DNA from: Apteryx mantelli
Taxonomy: Eukaryota; Chordata; Aves; Apterygiformes; Apterygidae
Direction: 5' to 3'
Length of the DNA stretch: 64,000 nt
NCBI RefSeq assembly: GCF_036417845.1
Contig: NC_089982.1
Coordinates: 42,867,684 to 42,931,683 of the forward strand
In this document: piece by piece, positions 56,084 to 64,000 of the stretch
Layout of the letters: each line of letters begins with the position of its first letter
Numbering within the stretch: the stretch's first letter is position 1
Notes under the pieces: generated by a model
The model's input: the letters and a program-made list of their open reading frames with translations, nothing else
What the model was told of the DNA's origin: nothing
The model's database searches: none
Made by a program: the position numbers and the translations under genes

Positions 56084-58758
56084 ACTATTTTTGGTGAATT
56101 CAGTATATAAGAGGATGGAGGGAGGAAAAAAAAGCTGTGGAGTTAGGGCCTGGGCTATTTTATGTTTCAGCTTTAAACAAGGTCATTTTCTTAGTAAGTT
56201 GTTTCACAGAAAGAAAAGGGGGTCTTGTGATACAGGATGCCTGACTTCTTTCCTGGCTCTGCCATGTATTTCTCATCTTTCTGGATGAGAACACTTGCTC
56301 AGTGCCTCAGTTTCTTATCTACATGCTAGGGAAGATTGTATGTCCGTGCTTTGGAAGGCTATGCTATGTACCCAATATACAGACCTGATATATGGCATGT
56401 TGTTCAGTATTTCCTCTGCCTTTGAGGCACAGCTCCTGCCTGCTTTCTGTCTGATATATCCTAGTAGGAAACAACCCCCAAATTTGTGCTTGTTCAGCTA
56501 TGCTAATGGACATAATGTGAGCAGGAGCTATGAGTTTGTCCCTCCTTGTTGACCTGCTGTGGGCATGCTATATATATACATGTATGTTGTTTTTTTTTAA
56601 AATACTCTGCCTTGTTAGCAGAGATGTTTAAGGAAGGTATCAATTCCCCTTTTCCTCCAGTGCTGGCAGGCAGAGTCACATCTATATCTGCAAGGTTTCT
56701 ATGTATTACATTAGGGGTGCCATGGAAAAATCTATAAATAAACAGAGACAGGGGAGCATCTGTTCCTTGATACTCAATGTACGTGAAAGAGCTGAGAAAA
56801 ATAAATTCTGTATTATAATAGTAACTAATGCAAAATGAAAATGTGCCTGATAACCTAAGATCCCTGAATAGAGAAGTTTAAGAGCCAACAAGCTCATTTG
56901 ACTTGAAAATTGAAGAATTGTCTGAAATAGATGTTGCCATAGTGACAGAGAGGATTAGCAGTCTGAGACTGATTTCATTGGTCTGCTACTAGCACAAGTT
57001 GCTTGTTTGAGTAGCATTAATATGTTGTCTCATGCTGCTTTATATGCTGAGACCATCTGGCATTAGTGGTATTTAAAGGTGCAGTTCTGTTAGGAAAGCG
57101 TTGGCCAACACGATGTGATTTATGTTTGTAAGACCAGTTGTAAGGGGTCTTTGAAAAGCAGGCTTATGCACTAAAAATATTCTAAAAAGTCACAGCATGT
57201 ACGGAGATGAAGTGAGGGTTTTGGGAAGCCACACAGGGAATTTCAGAAGTTTGTTTTATATTCAGTCAATGTACATTTAAAATATTTACTGCACAAACTT
57301 GAACTTTTGCATATTCTTTAGGTCCGTACGTGTGTGCAGCCATGTTATTCATTTTGAAAAGAGGAACTTGTCACTATGCACTGTGAAGCAGCTTGGGAGC
57401 AACAGATCAAACACCTTGTACAAATGCAAGATAATATTGTTCATCTTATTGTGTGTTAAAGAAAAGTATGCCATAGAATTAAATAAATAAAATAAAGCCT
57501 AAGCAAACAGTGGAACTCCTCTAAGTTACTTTGCAGTCCATGTTTTCAAGAAGGAATCCATTTCAATTTTATTTTAATTTGGCTATATACTATTCAAAAC
57601 ATTTTTTGACAAAGTATTTGATAAGAGACATTTTTGTAGAGCATAAGATAAATCCTATCTTTTGATTTTATTTATAGCTGTGAGTCTTCATCTCCTTCCC
57701 TTAATACCACTGGACTCCAGTGTGGGAGTTACCTTCCAAAAGAGCTTATATGACAGTGTTGACATTCATCAGATGCTTGCAAATTTTCATTATTTTTTCC
57801 TTAATATTTTTTATTATGATGCTTAAGAGTTTTTTTGCCAGATGGAGATGGGTGATTTAGGAGTGACCAGCTTCTTACTGAAAAATGTTTCTGTCAGAGC
57901 TTGTGAATTCCAGTGTGGAGATCTGTCTGCAGGCCAAGCATCATAAGAAAGTGGCTTGGGAGAAAATTTGGCTTGGGGCTTTGTTCTCCTGTACTGACTT
58001 CAAACTAACCTGAATTTGAAGTTAAATCTTGATAATGAACACTGTCAAAGCATTTATAGAGTATGAATGGGAGCATTTTTACATTCTGAACTTGTGGTGT
58101 TTTGCAGGTATGCAACACTTATCCACAGATATTGATATGATTTTCATTAGATAGTGGTGGTTTAGTGTGTAGTACAATAATCAAATGAAATGAAGGACTT
58201 GGGATCTACTTCACAAATCTTTAGGTTTTAAGCTTTTATTCTGGAGCTTTGACTTTGATGCCAAAATAAATTCTTGTTATAAATTGCACTTTAAATGTGA
58301 GACCCAAGAAATACATAACTCTAGATGTTCTAACTCCTTTAAATAGCTTTAAAATTATTATCTTTGATGCTTAATGTTTTTACAGCCTTAGTCCTGTTTT
58401 AACTCTGTCAGAGTGAATATAGGACACATGAAGACTGCCAAATACCTTCTCTCCCCAGCCCACTCCTAAGCCCCAGTTCCTTGTCTGTAAGCGAGTTTGC
58501 TCCCTGGCTTTTATTGGAGTCAGTCAACCAGGTCTCTCTGAGACAAAGTTGGGTTGGGGATTTGGGGAGTAATTCACCCCAAATTCAGCCTTTTAGTATT
58601 ACCTGGTTGGGTTTCACAGAATCACGTATATCTAGATACATTCACAGGACATACCACACATACCCAGGCATACCACACATAATCTCAGTGTTGTGCTATT
58701 AAAATCAGCCTGACAGGCTGTGGCGCAGCCCTCATATGATTGCAGGCACTTTGACCTT

Positions 58759-58789
58759 AAAAAAAAAAAAAAAGAAAAGAAAAGAAAAA
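58759..58789. repeat. A-rich tract with GAAAA units
   Basis: A homopolymer of A followed by AAAAG repeats. No poly(A) signal or retrogene sequence is evident before it. Confidence 0.85.
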
Positions 58790-59552
58790 CCACCAGGTAG
58801 GGGCCCGAGTAGCCTTGGCCAAATGTACAGATGATCAGAAGGAACTAGGCCTAAGCAACATGGGAATAAGCCACCTATGCCACTTGGCCTGAGGACTCTT
58901 CTGGGTGCTCTTAGCAATGCAGGCATGGCCATGATTGTTCATTTCTAGTTTTACAATCAGAAGTTATAGTTTGTCTTTGAAAATTATTTGTACTTAAAAG
59001 CTTAAATAGCCTATTTTGGCCAGATGCTACATCATTCCTTCTCAGTATTTGGTTTGTTTCTGTTCTCCAAATACTGAAGTTTGATATATTAATATTTATA
59101 GTCTGGGAATGAACTGATGGACTTTTTTTTTTTTATATAAACAAATGGCTTAGTTTTGCCACTTCCATTCTTGCTGAATTACATACCACTTAAATGAGCC
59201 TACTGCAGTTGATAAAACTATTCACAGATTTAATTCAATGTGAGGAAAGATGATAGAATTTAGAAACAATACAGATCTGGAATAGTGGATCTAGGACACA
59301 CTCTCTGCTCTTTACAGAAAAACTCCACAGAAAGAGCTTAACATGATACTAACTTGCCAAGTTCAATGATTTGGACTATCTGAAGTAAAAATAGATGCAA
59401 CCAGGCTGCCCTGTCTGAAGCATCCAGCAAATTTCTTTAAGTTTTTTGCTAATATGAGTTGGAATCAACATAGATGGAATTATTTAATATTTTATGTGTT
59501 TTATTTTTTATTAGTATTTTATTTTCTGACCTACTTTACTAGTTGCCTTCTA

Positions 59553-60294
59553 GGGAGGAATAACCCCATGCGCTAGTATGGGCTGGAGGCTGACCTGCTG
59601 GAAAGTAGGTCTATGGAGAAGGTCCTGGGAGTCCTGGTGGATGACGGATTGACTATGAGACAGCAGTGTGCCCTTGTGGCCAAGAAGGCCAATGGTATCC
59701 TGGGGTGCATCAGGAAGAGTGTTGCCAGCAGGTCGAGGGAGGTGATTCTCCCCCTCTACTCAGCCCTGGGGAGGCCCCATCTGGAGTACTGTGTCCAGTT
59801 CTGGGCTCTCCAATACAAGAGAGACGTGGAGCTACTGGAGCAAGTGCAGTGCAGGGTTGCTAAGATGATTAGGGGACTGGAGCATCTCTCTTATGAGGAA
59901 AGGCTGAGAGAACTGGGCCTGTTCAGCCTGGAGAAGAGAGGACTGAGAGGGGATCTTATCAATGTATGCAAATATCTTAAGGGAGAGTGTCAAGAGGATG
60001 GGGCCAGACTCTTTTCAGTGGTGCCCAGTGACAGGATGCAAGGCAACGGGCACAAACTGAAACACAGGAAGTTCCATCTGAATATGAGGAAAAACCTCTT
60101 TACTGTGAGGGTGACAGAGCACTGGAAGAGGTTGCCCAGAGAGGTTGTGGAGTCTCCTTCTCTGGAGATATTCAAAACCCGCCTGGACGTGATCCTGTGC
60201 GATGTGCTCTAGGTGACCCTGCTTGAGCAGGGGGGGTTGGACTAGATGATCTCCAGAGGTCCCTTCTGACCTCAACCATTCTGTGATTCTGTGA
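59553..60294 (+). mobile_element. CR1 LINE, strongly 5'-truncated
   Basis: Matches the last ~740 bases of the CR1 copy at 6655-8315, starting abruptly at GGGAGGAATAACCCC, which corresponds to about 7579 there. The end of ORF2 stays open for 199 codons (59613-60212, TAG stop), with the same C-terminal blocks ([20 protein letters not shown], then [20 protein letters not shown]). A TAG near 59574 interrupts the frame further upstream. The 3' UTR ends with the ATTCTGTG octamer pair at 60277-60294. It lacks the RT catalytic core. It lies in CPE intron 1 in the sense orientation. Confidence 0.96.
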
Positions 60295-63200
60295 AAATTA
60301 ATGAGACGGAAATTTGCTGTTGACATAACCAACCATAAGTGGCTAATGACAAGTTCTCATAACAGATCTATAGATCCAATAGGTCTATTTTAACATTTTA
60401 ACAATACATTGTCTATGTTCAGTGGATTACTCTAGTAGGCATTATTCCATATTATGGGAATAATTTCAGAAACCTGTACTTACAACCACAACTGAATTGC
60501 CAGTAGGTGAAATGTCTCCTTTAACAAAGAATCAATAAAAGGTGCCAGCAATACTCAGTTTAAATGTAAACAGAGCAGTTACTAGATTTATGCTTCTTAA
60601 ACTTTGTACTGGGTGAATTGCACCTTTGGATAGTGTTCACTGAATAATCCCAGTGAAATCTGTATATATTGACCTCACATTGGAGTGCTCAGATCTAAAC
60701 CTTGACAAAGATTTAGTGCCCATCTGTGACTCTGACTTCCATAACCTTGAGCAAGTTATTCGGTATGTCTGTACTCTGAGAAACGGGAACAATAGTACAG
60801 CACAATTCACAGGAATCTGAAGGGGAAACCGTTAAGGTCTATGAGTTGCCCAAACGCCACAGATGTTGGAGACGTTGATTAGTGCAGTGCAAACCATTTT
60901 TCATTTTCTCCTTCTTGGGGACTGAAAGGAGGATTAGAATAGTCCAAACCAAAAATGAATTTGACATGAACAGAGGAGATGGGGTCTTCTCTTCAGAGAC
61001 CCTGTTCAAGAGTCCTTTAATGTCCTCTCTAATGGTTAGTGGTGGTGTCTTCTGTTCTGATTCATCCACTATATCACTATCACCGAGCACAGAGCATAGT
61101 ACCTCTGTAAATCCCTTATTTGCTTTGTAGCAAAATTTACTTTCGGTCACTTTGAGTGTATATCACAAATCTCACATTTTTTGAGCATAAAATAGATTAT
61201 TGTGAGACAGGACCTTGAGTATCATTCTGCTATTATTACCATAGTAAGAAATAGAGCTTTATTTTGCAAAAGCATAGATGAGTATCCAGAACTGAACAAC
61301 TTATAATGAGCTTGTTGCCGGTGCCTGTCACCTGGGAGCACTTTCCAGACTATTTGTGTTAAAATTAATTGCAGGGACATTGAGTTTGACACCTTAACCT
61401 ATTGCTGATATAGCAAATGGCGGCTGAAACCTTTATGAGCTCCCAGTTCTACTTTAAACTCATTGCATCCTGGAAGCCCCTGGATGGTGCATATTTTTTT
61501 GGTATGAGGTTACTTAAAATACATTTTTCTCTTTCCTTTCTTTCTCCTCCTTTCTTTTCACTGTTCCTTTTTTATCACTGCAATTACTCTTTAAAAAGAG
61601 CCTTTCAAAATATAGCAAGCTGAGACTGAAGAGACTAAATAAAATGTGGTTTTGGTGCATATTCTGTAGACTTTTGGTTTTCACTAGCCTTAAGGCTGCA
61701 TTATAGGATGTATCAAGATTTAGAATATCCAGCAGAAAGCTGTAGCTAAAATTTACAACAAGAAAATGGCACGTTAATAAGCAATCAGTTTCTGACATTG
61801 TAGTTTAGAGCAGAACTTGCCCTTTCCGTAAGAGAATCTCTAGCAGAATCTCAGAAAAATCAAAGCAGTTGCAACTGTAAAAGGAAATGTACATTTAAAA
61901 TGCCAGGGAGCAACCACACACAAGAATCCTCCTATGTTGGTTATAGCTCTGTCATTTAATGTTCCTTTCAAAGCTCTGAACAGAGATGGGAATCACATTT
62001 ATAAATAGATACATAAAGGGAATAGACGAATAATGACATCAGTTGTTCAGCTGACGATCAGATGTTTGGTGCAGTCTATAATATCCTGGGATCTGTCATT
62101 GCAGTTGGCATCTGAACATAAACCTCTCAGAATAAGAGCATGGGAGTACAAGGGGCAGTAAGCATACAGAGTCTGACCTAATTTATAGGTGTGGAAGTGA
62201 GCACACAAAAAATTGTGATAGATTTCACTATTACAGTTTTTACAGAAAAATGCTGATTATTTGCTTATTGAGATTTTCATGGCTAAACTAGAATGTGGAA
62301 CAAACTGTTTGCTTTGTTGCTCTAGCTGAGAAATAGGTTGGCTTCACTGCTGTCATTCTGTCATTCCCCTTTGGCTGCCCTTGTGTTACTCTCTTTCAGT
62401 ACAAAGCATTGAAATTGATGCAGCATAAATTCTCTTTGTGTTTACTTGGCAAATTGGTTAACACATGCTTAATTTTTGAAACAGTTTATCAGAAGTGCAC
62501 TAAGTACATTTTAAGAAAAGTATGCCAAGAGTTATTTCTTCCAGTCTTCCCGTGAACTATTTTGTGGTGATGAATGTATCATCCAGTAATGCAGTCAAAA
62601 TTAAATGTTATGAAAGTCTATATGAATTTCAGCTCTGCACACCACAAAGTCCACTGAAGCTTTGCTAGAGGCAACAAAGGATCCAGAATTTAACATGTTG
62701 GCTATATTGTTAAGTATTATGGAAGAGAGACAAGAGGGTGGATTACATATGTGCCTTTCCACACCTATGGCATTAATAACATGAAATAACTTATAATAAG
62801 CTAAAATCAAACATGACTGTATGTGTATATTCATGTGTACCTGTACATTTTATATCAAAAAAATTTCCAGAAGGTCCTTGTAGAATGAAAAAAATAAAAT
62901 CTCTAAACCATTGGCTGTATAGAAAACCTGTTTCTTGGGCTTTCTCAATGCAAAATAATCCAAAGTTCTCCACAGAGCTTCATAGGGGAGGTAGTCTTTA
63001 CTGATGGAAAATGATAGCTTTGCTCATGTCTGTGAGGCCTTTTTAGGAGAGTAAAGATTTGCACGACCAATCTCATTTTTTTTAAATTAAAAGCTTTTAA
63101 AAGTTGGTAATAGAAATATTTTTATTCTAAAAGCCAAAGAAATAATAAGAAGTAAGTCTAACAGTAAAATGAAGACAGTGTAGCAGAATCTTGTCAACCT

Positions 63201-63606
63201 GGAAGTGGAGGTGTACTGACCAAGGGGCTAAGTGATGAGCTGATCTTTCAAGCTTATTGAGTACTCAAGAGCAGAAAGCAAATACAAAGATTAGAAATCC
63301 TAATGCTAGTCCTTACCTTAGATGATATTCCACCGTAAAAACTAGATATTTGGTTAAATTAACTTTCCAGCCCTTCGTATTCATACTGAAATTATGTTTT
63401 TGTAAAGGCATGATGTGAAAATGTGAAAAGAAACATAGTAAATGTTTTATTTTAACATTATTAAAGTAGCAGTGATGGTATTTTTTGCCATATCAGTGAG
63501 GCGTTACAGAGACCTCTGAAATTTTGTGGACAGGGAAGGCCAAGACACAGCCAACGGTTTTCAGATTTTGTTAATTCTTCTGTTCTACAAGGGAATGAGC
63601 TCCTGA

Positions 63607-63637
<31 letters not shown>

Positions 63638-64000
63638 TTAGCTATAAAAGAGACAGGTACAAATTAACACACAATTATACTTGAGCTTGTGTTGTAAGTT
63701 ATTTTATATTGTTAACATTTTGCACAGTCTAAGGTTTAACAATAGATGAACAATGTATGAAGCCCATGTCCTTCCCTTGCTTTCAAAATAGTCAGTAACA
63801 TAACTAATGTGTGACGTTCTGCCTTTCCTGATGTTATTGGCAAAGCTTTAGTGTCTTCAGCATGTGATTATACCAAATTATACCAAAACTGTTGAAGTTT
63901 CTTTTCTGTTATTCTGGTTTGAAGTAGGGATTCCTAAGACCAGCTTGCTTGTTCAGCTTGCAGGATTGAGGCCAGTATCTATAATGTTGCAGACAGTAGT
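60295..64000 (+). other. CPE: CPE intron 1, right part
   Basis: AT-rich intron to the window end. A T27 run lies at 63613-63639. No exon, RNA gene or further mobile element recognised. Confidence 0.75.
63613..63639. repeat. T27 homopolymer
   Basis: Twenty-seven T in a row. It could be the tail of an old minus-strand retroelement, but no element body is recognisable beside it. Confidence 0.9.

Larger units (their letters stand above)
45748..59552 (+). other. CPE: CPE intron 1, left part
   Basis: 13.8 kb of intron with a GC-rich first ~200 bases, then AT-rich sequence. No further CPE exon was found; I looked for the exon 2 segment with the zinc-binding NMHGNE. It contains TA/CA microsatellite DNA at 47698-47762, a TTTC repeat at 56045-56083 and an A-rich tract at 58759-58789. 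No other gene or RNA recognised. Confidence 0.8.

Noticed and set aside
63613-63639. T27 as the poly(A) tail of a minus-strand processed pseudogene
   Set aside because: No coding similarity, poly(A) signal or target-site duplication was found in the sequence next to it.

Overview
This window looks like bird nuclear DNA. It is AT-rich, with long introns, GT-AG splice sites and two CR1 LINE copies that carry the avian CR1 3' end. It contains the conserved vertebrate gene order KLHL2 - MSMO1 - CPE, all on the + strand. CR1 elements also occur in crocodilians and turtles, so 'bird' rests on the CR1 tail plus the compact spacing of the three genes. The species cannot be named from this sequence.

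Layout. Positions 1-23205 hold the 3' part of KLHL2, a BTB-BACK-kelch adaptor for a CUL3 ubiquitin ligase. Ten coding exons cover about 411 C-terminal residues; the BTB exons lie upstream of the window. A 1.7 kb CR1 copy with a nearly open reverse transcriptase frame sits in a KLHL2 intron (about 6655-8315). After a short gap with a 13-bp tandem repeat, a CpG island (about 25060-26060) holds the MSMO1 promoter. It contains a sterol-regulatory-element-like site, four CCAAT boxes, a CRE and a non-coding first exon. MSMO1 is complete: five coding exons from 26758 to 33648, 297 residues, all three histidine boxes, a C-terminal KKXX signal and a clear poly(A) signal at 34386. An 11 kb intergenic stretch follows. 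It contains a degraded Tigger-type (pogo/Tc1-mariner superfamily) DNA transposon on the - strand (about 39320-40381). A second CpG island (about 45240-45960) carries CPE exon 1, which encodes the signal peptide, propeptide and start of the carboxypeptidase domain. The rest of the window is CPE intron 1, with a 5'-truncated CR1 at 59553-60294 and several microsatellites.

The three genes do not form a pathway. KLHL2 acts in ubiquitination and the cytoskeleton, MSMO1 in sterol C4-demethylation, and CPE in prohormone trimming. They are neighbours by ancient synteny. I found no undescribed gene system. The observations most worth a second look are the Tigger-like element, which from memory closely resembles a mammalian family, the SRE/CCAAT arrangement at MSMO1, and the CR1 copy broken only by two TGA codons.
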